NCBI RefSeq assembly: GCF_000725425.1
Contig: NZ_CP006019.1
Location: forward strand, 806,001-870,000
Reading direction: 5' to 3'
From: Palaeococcus pacificus DY20341
Lineage (GTDB): Archaea; Methanobacteriota_B; Thermococci; Thermococcales; Thermococcaceae
DNA length: 64,000 bases
The position numbers and the translations under genes are program-made. Positions 8,489 to 16,178 of the stretch are shown piece by piece. A model generated the notes under the pieces. It made no database searches. It had not been told where the DNA came from and saw nothing but the letters and a program-made list of their open reading frames with translations. Numbering within the stretch: the stretch's first letter is position 1; the number at the start of each line of letters is the position of its first letter.

Positions 8489-8510
8489 TATCACTAAAGG
8501 TGTATAAAAT
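8489..8510 (+). promoter_or_regulatory. TGM-like operator and TATA box upstream of pgk
   Basis: TATCAC-N5-GTGTAT at 8489-8505 is close to the Thermococcales glycolytic motif TATCAC-N5-GTGATA bound by TrmBL1/Tgr (left half exact, GTG of the right half exact). It overlaps the TATA box TATAAAAT at 8503-8510. A site upstream of or at TATA is the placement associated with activation of gluconeogenic genes. The pgk start is at 8553. Confidence 0.5.
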
Positions 8511-8552
8511 AAACTTTTAACCTACTCATTTTTATCTCCTTATGGTGATGTG

Positions 8553-9782
8553 ATGTTTAAGCTCACGGATTTCAATTATTACAATAAAACAGTCTTCTTT
8601 CGGGCAGATTTAAACTCTCCGGTAGAAGATGGCAAAATAACTAGTGATGCGCGTTTTAAAGCTGTATTACCGACTATCATGTATCTCTTGGAGCATGGGG
8701 CAAAAATTGTTATAGGAACGCATCAGGGAAGGCCTTATGATAAAGAGTTCGCCACAACCGAAGAGCACGCGAAAATCTTAAGTTCGCTTTTGGGGCAGGA
8801 AGTTGAGTACGTTGAGGATATCTTTGGTAGGTATGCCAGAGAGCGAATTAAGGCTTTGAATCCCGGAGAGATAGTGATTCTGGAGAATCTTAGATTTGTC
8901 TCGGAGGAAATTAAAAATGCCTCTTTTGAAGAGTGCGAAAATACGTTTTTTGTTAAAAAACTGTCTCCACTAATTGACTATTTTGTAAACGATGCTTTTG
9001 CAGCTGCTCACCGCTCATCACCTTCTTTAATTGGCTTTGCAAGGCTAAAGCCAATGATTGCTGGCTTTCTGATGGAGAAAGAAATTAAAGCACTCAAGAG
9101 GGCATATGAGAGCGATGAAACCCCAAAGGTCTATGTTTTAGGCGGTGCAAAGGTAGATGACTCTCTAAAAGTTGCTGAAAATGTGTTAAAAAGTGGAAAA
9201 GCGGATTTAATTCTCACTGGCGGCTTAGTAGGACATATCTTCACTTTGGCTAAGGGCTATGATTTAGGCGATGCAAACATCGAATTCATGCATAAAAAGG
9301 GCCTGCTTGATCTTGTAGATTGGGCTGAGAAGATTTTAGATGAGTTTTACCCTTACGTAAAGACTCCAATTGATTTTGCCGTTGATTATAAAGGAGAGAG
9401 AGTTGAGGTGGATTTACTGAGCGAGGAGAAAGCGTTCTTCGATGAGTATCCTATCTTGGATATAGGCAGCAGAACCATTGAAAAATACAGTGAATTGTTG
9501 AGAAGAGTCAGTGTAATAGTTGCTAACGGTCCAATGGGCGTCTTTGAGAGGGAAGAATTTGCGAAGGGGACTGTTGGGGTTTTTAGGGCTATTGGTGAAA
9601 GCAAGGCCTTTTCGATAGTAGGTGGAGGGCACAGCATAGCGAGCATCTACGAATATGACATCAAAGGCATTAGCCATGTAAGTACAGGAGGCGGTGCGAT
9701 GCTAAACTTCTTTGCAGGTAAAAAGCTCCCGGTTATTGAAGCCCTAAAAATAAGCTATAACAAATTCAAAGACAAGGTTTAA
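8553..9782 (+). CDS. pgk: phosphoglycerate kinase
   Basis: A 409-residue kinase interconverting 1,3-bisphosphoglycerate + ADP and 3-phosphoglycerate + ATP. Motifs are FFRADLNSPVEDGKI (substrate-binding), GTHQGRP, ENLRF, NDAFAAAHR, the nucleotide-binding VLGGAKVDDSLKVAENVL, NGPMGVFE and the C-terminal VSTGGGAMLNFFAGKKLPVIEAL. ATG 8553 follows GGTGATGT. In Thermococcales, GAPOR bypasses the PGK step in glycolysis, so Pgk acts mainly in gluconeogenesis; the upstream TGM-like site fits activation under that condition. Nob1 follows at 25 bp. Confidence 0.97.
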   Translation: MFKLTDFNYYNKTVFFRADLNSPVEDGKITSDARFKAVLPTIMYLLEHGAKIVIGTHQGRPYDKEFATTEEHAKILSSLLGQEVEYVEDIFGRYARERIKALNPGEIVILENLRFVSEEIKNASFEECENTFFVKKLSPLIDYFVNDAFAAAHRSSPSLIGFARLKPMIAGFLMEKEIKALKRAYESDETPKVYVLGGAKVDDSLKVAENVLKSGKADLILTGGLVGHIFTLAKGYDLGDANIEFMHKKGLLDLVDWAEKILDEFYPYVKTPIDFAVDYKGERVEVDLLSEEKAFFDEYPILDIGSRTIEKYSELLRRVSVIVANGPMGVFEREEFAKGTVGVFRAIGESKAFSIVGGGHSIASIYEYDIKGISHVSTGGGAMLNFFAGKKLPVIEALKISYNKFKDKV

Positions 9783-9806
9783 ATTCACCGGCTTTTATCT
9801 TCTTTT

Positions 9807-10292
9807 ATGCTTGTGATAGATGCTGCAATTTTTATTCAAGGGGTCGATGTGGAAGGTTATACAACGCCGAAAGTTGTGGAGGAGGTGAGAGACCCCAGCT
9901 CTAGGCTTTTTTTGGAAGGCCTAATTAGTGCTGGGAAAGTGAAGGTCTTTGTGCCCTCAAAAGAGAGTGTGGACTTTGTGAGAGCTAAAGCTATGGAAAC
10001 CGGCGAGCTTGATGAGTTGAGTGAGGCTGACATTGAAATTTTGGCATTGGCTTATGAGTTCAAAGCGACGCTTTTCACAGACGATTACAACCTCCAAAAC
10101 ATTGCAAAAACGCTCGGTTTGGAATTTAAAACTCTCAAAAAAGGCATTAAAAAGGTTATTAAGTGGCGTTATGTCTGCATAGGCTGTGGAAAGAAGTTTG
10201 AGCGTTATCCTCCCGAAGGCATCTGCCCCGATTGTGGGAGTAGAGTAAAGCTAATTCCCCGCAGGAAAAAGCGTAAAAAGAAGCGGGAGTAA
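9807..10292 (+). CDS. nob1: Nob1-type PIN endonuclease, rRNA maturation
   Basis: A 161-residue PIN-domain ribonuclease with a zinc ribbon, expected to cleave the 3' end of pre-16S rRNA. Acidic PIN residues are D5 (VIDAAIF), the E/D of LSEADIEIL and the DD of [10 protein letters not shown]. The zinc ribbon is [10 protein letters not shown] ... GICPDCGS (two CxxC knuckles), followed by a basic tail [14 protein letters not shown] that probably contacts RNA. It lies 25 bp after pgk. Its 3' end is next to the C/D sRNA candidate at 10300, a neat association of two rRNA-processing elements. Confidence 0.92.
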   Translation: MLVIDAAIFIQGVDVEGYTTPKVVEEVRDPSSRLFLEGLISAGKVKVFVPSKESVDFVRAKAMETGELDELSEADIEILALAYEFKATLFTDDYNLQNIAKTLGLEFKTLKKGIKKVIKWRYVCIGCGKKFERYPPEGICPDCGSRVKLIPRRKKRKKKRE

Positions 10293-10299
10293 ATATATT

Positions 10300-10357
10300 T
10301 AGCGGATGATGAGAAGGCTGAACTGAGAGGTGATGAACCCTATGAGCCCTGACGCTA
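10300..10357 (+). ncRNA. C/D-box guide sRNA
   Basis: Complete canonical architecture: 5-bp terminal stem TAGCG/CGCTA (10300-10304 with 10353-10357), box C ATGATGA (10306-10312), a 10-nt guide (10313-10322), D' CTGA (10323-10326), C' GTGATGA (10330-10336), a 12-nt guide (10337-10348) and box D CTGA (10349-10352). All four boxes are consensus. It is expected to guide 2'-O-methylation with L7Ae, Nop5 and fibrillarin. It fills the gap between convergent nob1 and the coiled-coil gene and overlaps the latter's stop codon. Targets were not identified. Confidence 0.9.
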
Positions 10358-10750
10358 TCTTAAATAGTATTCTATCTTCCTTCTAAGTTCCCAGTCTTGC
10401 TGGGTCTTCTTTCTCAAAAACCTCTTGAGCTGTATGTTCTCCGCTAAAAGGCCGTTCAGCTCGATTGCCAAAATTTTGTTGTCCTCGCTAACGCCGTAGG
10501 CTTTATACCTCAAAGGCGCCCACTCCTTCTCGAGCTCTGCTGCTTTGAGCTTTAGTTTTTCTATCTCACGTTCGAGGGTTTCTAGCTCTCCCTGCGGCTC
10601 TTTAAACTCGCCGAATAGAATAATTTCGATGATATTCTCCGCAGGAACTCCATACTCTTCGCTCAGCTTTTCTATTTTTTTCCAGACTTCATCTGGTATT
10701 TCAATTCTGATCTTTCCCCATCCTTTATCTGGCTTTATTACCAAGCGCAC
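10355..10750 (-). CDS. hypothetical protein, RHH-like N-terminus and coiled coil
   Basis: A 131-residue protein not assigned to a named family. The first ~50 residues (GKIRIEIPDEVWKKIEKLSEEYGVPAENIIEIILFGE) have the strand-helix-helix pattern of small ribbon-helix-helix-like proteins. The rest is heptad-rich coiled coil (LETLEREIEKLKLKAAELEKEW). GTG 10750 follows GGAG. The gene overlaps the upstream coiled-coil gene by 26 bp, which implies translational coupling and perhaps a heteromeric complex. It is the last gene of the four-gene minus-strand operon that includes a DNA glycosylase. Confidence 0.7.
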   Translation of the reverse strand: MRLVIKPDKGWGKIRIEIPDEVWKKIEKLSEEYGVPAENIIEIILFGEFKEPQGELETLEREIEKLKLKAAELEKEWAPLRYKAYGVSEDNKILAIELNGLLAENIQLKRFLRKKTQQDWELRRKIEYYLR

Positions 10751-11063
10751 GTCTCTTCTCCTCCAGCTCTTTTCTTAACACTTCATTCTCTTCTCTAAGT
10801 GCATCTCTAACTTTCTCCATTATCTCCCTGTCATTTAGTGCTGTTTCGTAGAACTCTCTAAGATCCTTGAGCTCTTCTTCAATCTCTTTAATTTTCTCCT
10901 CAAGCTTGGCTTTTTGCTCAATTAAAAACGTTTCTTTCCTTGCCTTTAATGTGAGCTCGGCTTTTTCAAGGTTCTTCTCTATAAGCTCCAGTAATCCTTC
11001 TTTACTTGTCTTTTTGAGTTCTTTGAACATATCTTTCGGGACTACGATCTCCAAAGTTTTCAC
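10725..11063 (-). CDS. hypothetical coiled-coil protein
   Basis: A 112-residue protein, almost entirely coiled coil (LEEKIKEIEEELKDLREFYETALNDREIMEKVRDALREENEVLRKELEEKRRAL), with a short N-terminal strand (MKTLEIVVPKDMFKELKK) that resembles the start of a ribbon-helix-helix subunit. It overlaps the DNA glycosylase gene by 4 bp and the next coiled-coil gene by 26 bp, so the operon is tightly coupled. A structural or partner-protein role is likely; no enzymatic motif is visible. Confidence 0.7.
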   Translation of the reverse strand: MKTLEIVVPKDMFKELKKTSKEGLLELIEKNLEKAELTLKARKETFLIEQKAKLEEKIKEIEEELKDLREFYETALNDREIMEKVRDALREENEVLRKELEEKRRALGNKAR

Positions 11064-11878
11064 CTCATCTCTGTTTGTGTCTTCCTATCATAGCACGTTA
11101 TGTAAAACGCTAAGAGGGACTTCCACTTCCCGTAAGGCTCGATTATCTCTCTAACATCCCTTTCTCTGATCTCCTTAACGCTCTTCCCAAATATCTTTGC
11201 AACCCCTCTTCTCAATCCTAAGTCGCCAGCGGGGTAGGTGTTCTTTCTCAAGCCGTAGGCCAAGAAAAGCTCGGCACTCCACTTTCCAATTCCTCTAAAC
11301 CTCGTGAGGTATTTTATTGATTCCTCTTCACCTAGGTGTTCCAAATCTAATTTAAGCTCCCCTTTAACGTAGAGTTCTGTAAGCCCTTTAATGTACTCTG
11401 CCCTATAGCCGAACTTCACACTCTTAATCTGCTCGAGCGTTAAATTCTTCACTTCTTCTGCACTTGGAAATGCGTAAAGCTCACCTACGCGCTTGCCAAA
11501 GGTTTTGACAAAGTTTCCAATCGTTTTCATTGCAAACTCAAAGTTAACCTGTTGTTGAGCTATGGTCTCGATTAGTGCTTGATACTTGAAAGGTGCCGCT
11601 GGTTGAGTTAAACCTTGGAACTCTTCAGCAAGAAAAGAAAACTTTGAGTCTTGAATTTGGCTGTAGAATTCATCTAAATTTGTATTAAGGCCGAGAATAA
11701 ATTCAATTTTTTCTTTTGCTTCTTTTTGCTCCTTCTTGGAGAGCATTTCGCTAAAGTAAAAGTTCTCACCATCGAATCCAGCTAAGCCAAAATCAAATGC
11801 CTGCCAGAATATCCCGTTTTCAAATTTCCAAGTGTTGTTTTTTATCATCTCGTGTGTTGTTCTTCTTAAGTTTATCAT
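11060..11878 (-). CDS. HhH-GPD DNA glycosylase, AlkA-like
   Basis: A 272-residue base-excision repair glycosylase. ATG 11878 follows AAGGTGA; an in-frame GTG at 11887 lies inside that site. The helix-hairpin-helix is LTRFRGIGKWSAELFLAYGL and is followed by the catalytic aspartate in TYPAGDLGLRRG. QALIETIAQQQVNFEFA is the conserved helix of the AlkA/OGG fold. It probably excises alkylated or otherwise damaged purines; substrate preference cannot be read. It sits second in a minus-strand operon after a small winged-helix-like gene and 4 bp overlaps the following coiled-coil gene. Confidence 0.88.
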   Translation of the reverse strand: MINLRRTTHEMIKNNTWKFENGIFWQAFDFGLAGFDGENFYFSEMLSKKEQKEAKEKIEFILGLNTNLDEFYSQIQDSKFSFLAEEFQGLTQPAAPFKYQALIETIAQQQVNFEFAMKTIGNFVKTFGKRVGELYAFPSAEEVKNLTLEQIKSVKFGYRAEYIKGLTELYVKGELKLDLEHLGEEESIKYLTRFRGIGKWSAELFLAYGLRKNTYPAGDLGLRRGVAKIFGKSVKEIRERDVREIIEPYGKWKSLLAFYITCYDRKTQTEMR

Positions 11879-11888
11879 CCTATTCACC

Positions 11889-12176
11889 TTATTTCAGCCA
11901 CTTTTCAAGTGTAACGGGGTGTTTTTTAATGTCTTTAAGGGTGGATACGTAGAGCCTCTTATCATCTTTTGAACGCTTAATTTCTAGTTCTCCCTCTTTC
12001 TCCAAAAACCTCATTATCTCTTTAATTTCAGATGCTTTGACATTGAATTTCTTCTTTAGGAACTCCCAAAAAGGTTCTTCATGAGAGTATTTTGAGGCTT
12101 CCTTTACAACTTGCCACGCAACTCTAACTTTTTCCTCTCCCCTGGCTAAGCGAAATTTTATTATTACCTCTCGCAT
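11889..12176 (-). CDS. hypothetical small protein, possibly winged-helix
   Basis: A 95-residue basic protein. Residues ~20-80 (VVKEASKYSHEEPFWEFLKKKFNVKASEIKEIMRFLEKEGELEIKRSKDDKRLYVS) have the helix-helix-helix-wing pattern of winged-helix domains. It is the first gene of the operon with the DNA glycosylase and two coiled-coil genes; the gap to the glycosylase is 10 bp. It could be a regulator of the operon or a DNA-binding partner of the repair enzyme. No family was recognised with confidence. Confidence 0.65.
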   Translation of the reverse strand: MREVIIKFRLARGEEKVRVAWQVVKEASKYSHEEPFWEFLKKKFNVKASEIKEIMRFLEKEGELEIKRSKDDKRLYVSTLKDIKKHPVTLEKWLK

Positions 12177-12305
12177 CGCCCACCATTTACATAGCTCACC
12201 TAACTATTTATAGATTTTTGCTAAGTATGTTGCATTTGAGGTGATATAACTTATAGGGAAAAGTTTAATTAATTCAAGAAACAACTTTTATACAAGGTGG
12301 TGGTT

Positions 12306-13652
12306 ATGAAGAAATTATTGATTTTTATCGCATTCCTTTTGCTCCTCACTCCTGCATTTGCTCAAGCAAAAGTTGTGTATGTTGCTCAAATTAAAGGTCA
12401 AATTACCTCCTACACTTATGACCAGTTTGATAGGTATATAAGCGAGGCTGAAAGAGCAAATGCTAACGCGTTAATTATTACTATAGACACGCCCGGAGGA
12501 AGGGGCGATGCAATGCAGAACATAATCCAAAGGATAAATGATTCAAAAGTTCCTGTTATAATCTATGTCTATCCCCACGGAGCCACCGCCGCTTCTGCAG
12601 GGACGTATATAGCGTTGGGCTCTCATTTGATTGCAATGTCTCAGGGAACCAGCATGGGCGCTTGTAGGCCAATTTTAGGCTACTCACAAAATGGCTCTAT
12701 TATTGCAGCTCCTGACAAAGTCGTGAACTTCTATGTGGCATACATAAGGAGCCTGGCTCACGCAAGCGGAAGAAATGAGACTGTGGTGGAGAAGTTTATC
12801 ACTGAGGATTTGAGCATAACTCCGGAGGAAGCCCTTAAGTATGGGGTTATAGAGGTTATTGCATATGACATAAACGATTTATTAGAAAAGGCCGATGGTA
12901 TGAAAACAAAGCTCCCAGTAAATGGGAAATACGTCACTTTGGACTTGAAAGGGACAGAGATTAGATATTTAGAGCCTACACTAAAAGACCAGCTCATAAG
13001 CTACATAACGGATCCTTCTATAAGCTATATTCTCTTAACTCTGGGAATTTGGGCGCTGATACTGGGCTTTTTAAGTCCGGGATGGCATGTTCCTGAAACG
13101 GCAGGTGCAATAATGATAGCTTTAGCCATAATTGGTCTTGGATATTTTGGATACAGGAGTGCTGGAATACTACTCCTAATACTAGCGATAGTTTTCTTCA
13201 TTGCGGAAGCATTAACTCCCACATTTGGACTTTTCACCGTAGCAGGGCTTGTGACGTTTATTATCGGAAGCATACTTATGTTCAGCGGAGGTGGTGGTGT
13301 GGACTACCTTGTTAGTAGCGACGTTTACGAGAATTTGAGGATCATCATAATAACTGTGGGGATTCTATTGGCATTATTCTTTGCATTTGGCATGGCTGCA
13401 GTGGTAAGAGCTCATAGGAAAAAAGCCCAAACAGGAAAAGAAGAAATGATTGGACTAGTAGGAGAAGTTGTCGAGCCTCTCGTCCCAAATGGGCTGGTGA
13501 AGATAAGGGGTGAACTTTGGAAAGCTGAGAGCAAATATGGAGACGATATTAACGTTGGGGAGAAGGTTAAGGTAGTTAAGACTGAAGGATTGAAGCTTAT
13601 TGTTGTTCGTCTTAAAGAAAGCCGTTTAGAAGAAAAGAAAGGTGGTGAATGA
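12306..13652 (+). CDS. nfeD: NfeD-type membrane serine protease (stomatin-specific, 1510-N type)
   Basis: A 448-residue ClpP-class protease. ATG 12306 follows GGTGGTGGTT. A signal peptide (residues 1-20) leads into the protease domain, with nucleophile Ser97 in ATAASAGTY and general base Lys138 in APDKVV; both numbers match the catalytic dyad of P. horikoshii PH1510-N. Four or five transmembrane helices follow (residues ~235-370), then a C-terminal OB-fold NfeD domain (EEMIGLVGEVVEPLVPNGLVKIRGELWKAES). The known partner is the stomatin encoded immediately downstream, which the protease cleaves near its C-terminus. Confidence 0.95.
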   Translation: MKKLLIFIAFLLLLTPAFAQAKVVYVAQIKGQITSYTYDQFDRYISEAERANANALIITIDTPGGRGDAMQNIIQRINDSKVPVIIYVYPHGATAASAGTYIALGSHLIAMSQGTSMGACRPILGYSQNGSIIAAPDKVVNFYVAYIRSLAHASGRNETVVEKFITEDLSITPEEALKYGVIEVIAYDINDLLEKADGMKTKLPVNGKYVTLDLKGTEIRYLEPTLKDQLISYITDPSISYILLTLGIWALILGFLSPGWHVPETAGAIMIALAIIGLGYFGYRSAGILLLILAIVFFIAEALTPTFGLFTVAGLVTFIIGSILMFSGGGGVDYLVSSDVYENLRIIIITVGILLALFFAFGMAAVVRAHRKKAQTGKEEMIGLVGEVVEPLVPNGLVKIRGELWKAESKYGDDINVGEKVKVVKTEGLKLIVVRLKESRLEEKKGGE

Positions 13653-13653
13653 G

Positions 13654-14475
13654 ATGGTGGCTTTATTGGGTGGAAGCACAATAGTGCTGGCAATTGTTTT
13701 GTTGTTTGTCTTGATGTTTTTAGCATCAGCAATAAAAATCGTGAAAGAATACGAGAGAGCAGTGATATTCAGGCTTGGTAGGGTTGTTGGTGCCAGAGGT
13801 CCAGGTATATTCTTCATTATACCAATATTCGAAAAAGCTATCGTGATTGATCTGAGAACTCAAGTCTTGGACGTTCCAGTTCAAGAAACTATTACAAGGG
13901 ACAACGTCCCAGTTAGGGTAAACGCAGTAGTCTACTTTAGGGTTATTGACCCTATTAAAACCGTGACTCAGGTCAAGAATTTCATCATGGCAACATCTCA
14001 AATATCTCAAACTACTTTGAGGAGCGTTATTGGTCAGGCACACTTGGATGAGCTGTTGAGTGCGAGGGATAAGCTTAACTTAGAGCTCCAGAAGATCATA
14101 GATGAGGCAACGGACCCGTGGGGTATTAAAGTCTCAACAGTGGAGATTAAGGATGTAGAACTGCCGAGCGGAATGCAGAGAGCAATGGCAAGACAGGCTG
14201 AGGCTGAGAGGGAAAGGAGAGCAAGGATTACGCTTGCTGAGGCTGAAAGACAGGCAGCTGAAAAGCTTGCTGAGGCAGCAGAAATTATATCAAAGCACCC
14301 AATGGCACTACAACTTAGAACCTTGCAAACAATAAGTGATGTTGCGGGCGACAAAAGCAACGTCATCGTCCTGCCGATTCCGATGGAGATGCTCAAGCTG
14401 TTCAGAGGCTTTGCAGAGATAGCTGAGATTGCGAAGGAGAAGTTAAAAGAAGAAGCCAGATCCAAGGAAGAGTAG
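13654..14475 (+). CDS. stomatin/prohibitin (SPFH) membrane protein
   Basis: A 273-residue protein. ATG 13654 follows GGTGGTGAATGA, and the first possible upstream start lies inside nfeD. One N-terminal hairpin helix (residues ~8-28) precedes the SPFH domain (EYERAVIFRLGRVVGARGPGIFFIIP), a coiled-coil region rich in Ala/Glu (MARQAEAERERRARITLAEAERQAAEKLAEAAEI) and a hydrophobic C-terminal segment (VIVLPIPMEMLKLF), the region cut by the NfeD protease in Pyrococcus. It forms membrane-bound oligomers and is co-transcribed with nfeD; the gap is 1 bp. Confidence 0.95.
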   Translation: MVALLGGSTIVLAIVLLFVLMFLASAIKIVKEYERAVIFRLGRVVGARGPGIFFIIPIFEKAIVIDLRTQVLDVPVQETITRDNVPVRVNAVVYFRVIDPIKTVTQVKNFIMATSQISQTTLRSVIGQAHLDELLSARDKLNLELQKIIDEATDPWGIKVSTVEIKDVELPSGMQRAMARQAEAERERRARITLAEAERQAAEKLAEAAEIISKHPMALQLRTLQTISDVAGDKSNVIVLPIPMEMLKLFRGFAEIAEIAKEKLKEEARSKEE

Positions 14476-14477
14476 CA

Positions 14478-14496
14478 CTTTCTTTTTTCTTTATTT
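14478..14496 (+). terminator. T-rich terminator after nfeD-stomatin
   Basis: Pyrimidine-rich, T-dominated run just after the stomatin stop codon, the usual form of factor-independent termination in Thermococcales. No stem-loop is needed or seen. Confidence 0.5.
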
Positions 14497-14542
14497 GAAC
14501 CGTTAGGTTAATATACTTTTTTCTGTTTAACTTTAATGTTGC

Positions 14543-14566
14543 TTAACGTTGTCTAAAGGACGTTAA
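14543..14566. promoter_or_regulatory. inverted repeat upstream of the MinD-like gene
   Basis: TTAACGT (14543-14549) and ACGTTAA (14560-14566) form a perfect 7-bp inverted repeat around a 10-nt spacer. It lies about 60 bp upstream of the probable TATA element at ~14602-14612. A second inverted repeat, AACCCA/TGGGTT (14619-14624 with 14643-14648), spans the expected transcription start. Either could be an operator; no known regulator motif was recognised. Confidence 0.35.
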
Positions 14567-14679
14567 TGTACATCAAAAAATGAAGTAGTACTTTAAACGA
14601 AAATATTTAATTATTAAAAACCCATAATATTCAAACTGGAAGTGGGTTTGAATCCTTTAATAAGAGGGAGGTGTGCTTT

Positions 14680-15459
14680 TTGGAAGGACGATCAATAGTA
14701 TTCGCATCTGGTAAAGGTGGAACCGGTAAGACAACAACCGTTGCAAATTTGGGCGTTGCTTTGGCTCAATTTGGAAAAGAGGTCATTTTAATTGATGCTG
14801 ATATCACAATGGCTAACTTGAGCTTAATTTTGGGAATGGAGGATATACCCATAACCTTACACGATGTATTGGCAGGAGAAGCTGATATTAAAGATGCTAT
14901 CTATGAGGGGCCTGCAGGAGTAAAAGTAATCCCCGGTGGACTGAGCTTAGAGAAGATTAAAAAAGCAAAGCCCGAGAAGTTGAGAGAGCTCATAAGAGAA
15001 ATATCTCAAATGGGAGATTTTATAATGATAGATGCGCCAGCAGGTTTAGAAATAACCTCTGTCACAGCATTGTTGATTGGAAAGGAGCTCATAATAGTCA
15101 CAAACCCGGAAATCTCTGCTATAACAGATTCATTGAAAACAAAGCTTGTCGCAGAGAAGTTAGGAACTCTTCCCTTAGGTGCTGTTCTCAATAGGGTTAC
15201 AAATGAAAAGACGGAGCTCACAAAGGAAGAAATTGAGGCTATATTAGAAGTTCCGGTTTTGGGCATTGTGCCTGAAGATCCTGAAGTAAAAAGAGCAAGT
15301 GCTTATGGCGTGCCTCTAGTCATCAAAAACCCAACCTCACCAGCAGCGATTTCAATTAAGCAGTTAGCTGCTAAGCTTGCAGGAATTAAGTATACTCCTC
15401 CAGAGCCGGAAAGCCCAATTAAAAGGGTATTTAGAGCACTCTTTGGGGGGAAGCGCTGA
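14680..15459 (+). CDS. minD: MinD/ParA-family ATPase
   Basis: A 259-residue deviant Walker-A ATPase. TTG 14680 follows GGAGGTG with a 6-nt spacer; the in-frame GTG at 14671 lies within that site. The P-loop is [11 protein letters not shown] with the signature lysine, Walker B/switch is [13 protein letters not shown], and IDAPAGLE follows. The C-terminal basic tail ([14 protein letters not shown]) could form a membrane-targeting amphipathic helix. Archaeal MinD-like proteins have roles in positioning of surface and chemotaxis assemblies; this one's cargo is unknown. It shares one base with the downstream small membrane-protein gene, implying coupling. Confidence 0.88.
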   Translation: MEGRSIVFASGKGGTGKTTTVANLGVALAQFGKEVILIDADITMANLSLILGMEDIPITLHDVLAGEADIKDAIYEGPAGVKVIPGGLSLEKIKKAKPEKLRELIREISQMGDFIMIDAPAGLEITSVTALLIGKELIIVTNPEISAITDSLKTKLVAEKLGTLPLGAVLNRVTNEKTELTKEEIEAILEVPVLGIVPEDPEVKRASAYGVPLVIKNPTSPAAISIKQLAAKLAGIKYTPPEPESPIKRVFRALFGGKR

Positions 15460-15701
15460 TGATTATAGTTTATGCTCTGCTCTTAATTTTATTGATTCTG
15501 AATATAGTGCTTTTGCTCCTCTACATATCAGCGAGGAGAACGCCTTACTATGTTGTTTATGATGAAGAAACTAAGAATGCCCTTAAGAGAAGAGTTTTAA
15601 ACCTTAAGGAAGATTTGGAAGCTGAGTTAGGAGAATTCGACATCGCAGAATGGGAAAGGACCCTTGAAGAATCTATAGAAGAGGAAATCAAAGGGCTCTG
15701 A
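15459..15701 (+). CDS. small single-pass membrane protein
   Basis: An 80-residue protein with one N-terminal transmembrane helix (residues 1-23, IIVYALLLILLILNIVLLLLYI) followed by an acidic cytoplasmic helical tail (LKEDLEAELGEFDIAEWERTLEESIEEEIKGL). The start codon shares its A with the stop of the MinD-like ATPase gene. This suggests that it is a membrane partner or anchor for that ATPase. No named family was recognised. Confidence 0.75.
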   Translation: MIIVYALLLILLILNIVLLLLYISARRTPYYVVYDEETKNALKRRVLNLKEDLEAELGEFDIAEWERTLEESIEEEIKGL

Positions 15702-15808
15702 GGTCGGCTCCTTTCCAAATTTTTAGTATAGGCTTGTAAATAAACATTTCTGTGCAGTTAAATTTAAAAAGGCATCCTATTTTAAGATTATTTTGGGGGT
15801 GGCGGGAG

Positions 15809-16051
15809 ATGAGGTTGAGGTTAGCCTATCCCGACACCTTAGTAGAAGTCAATAAAGACGAAGTGCTAGTTTTTAATGGCAAACTCCTGAGAGCCCCACT
15901 AAATGAAGTGTTCAACTATGTATATGGTAGGGATGCAATTCTCCCAGAGAAAATTAAAGAAATAGCTTCGGATATAGTGCTAGCCGTAAGTTTGATGAAC
16001 TCTAAAGTGGTTTATACACATCCTGTTGAAGGGTCTTCAGGCGTTGCTTAA
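15809..16051 (+). CDS. hypothetical protein (80 residues)
   Basis: ATG 15809 follows GGTGGCGGGAG; an earlier in-frame ATG at 15752 lies in the promoter (TATA-like TTAAATTTAAAA at ~15758). It is a small soluble alpha/beta protein (MRLRLAYPDTLVEVNKDEVLVFNGKLLRAPLNEVFNYVYG) not assigned to a family. Similar short genes occur in other Thermococcales by recollection only. It is flanked by the MinD-like operon and AMP phosphorylase, both on the same strand, but with gaps of about 110-130 bp. Confidence 0.65.
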   Translation: MRLRLAYPDTLVEVNKDEVLVFNGKLLRAPLNEVFNYVYGRDAILPEKIKEIASDIVLAVSLMNSKVVYTHPVEGSSGVA

Positions 16052-16178
16052 TTTACATATTTTTTGCATTTTAGGATACTTCTTAGTTTGTTCTTAATGC
16101 TGTTCTAGTTCAAAACACTTAAGTATGAGGATCGTGTATTCGAAATATTACCAATAAATAACTTGAGGGGTGAAGACA

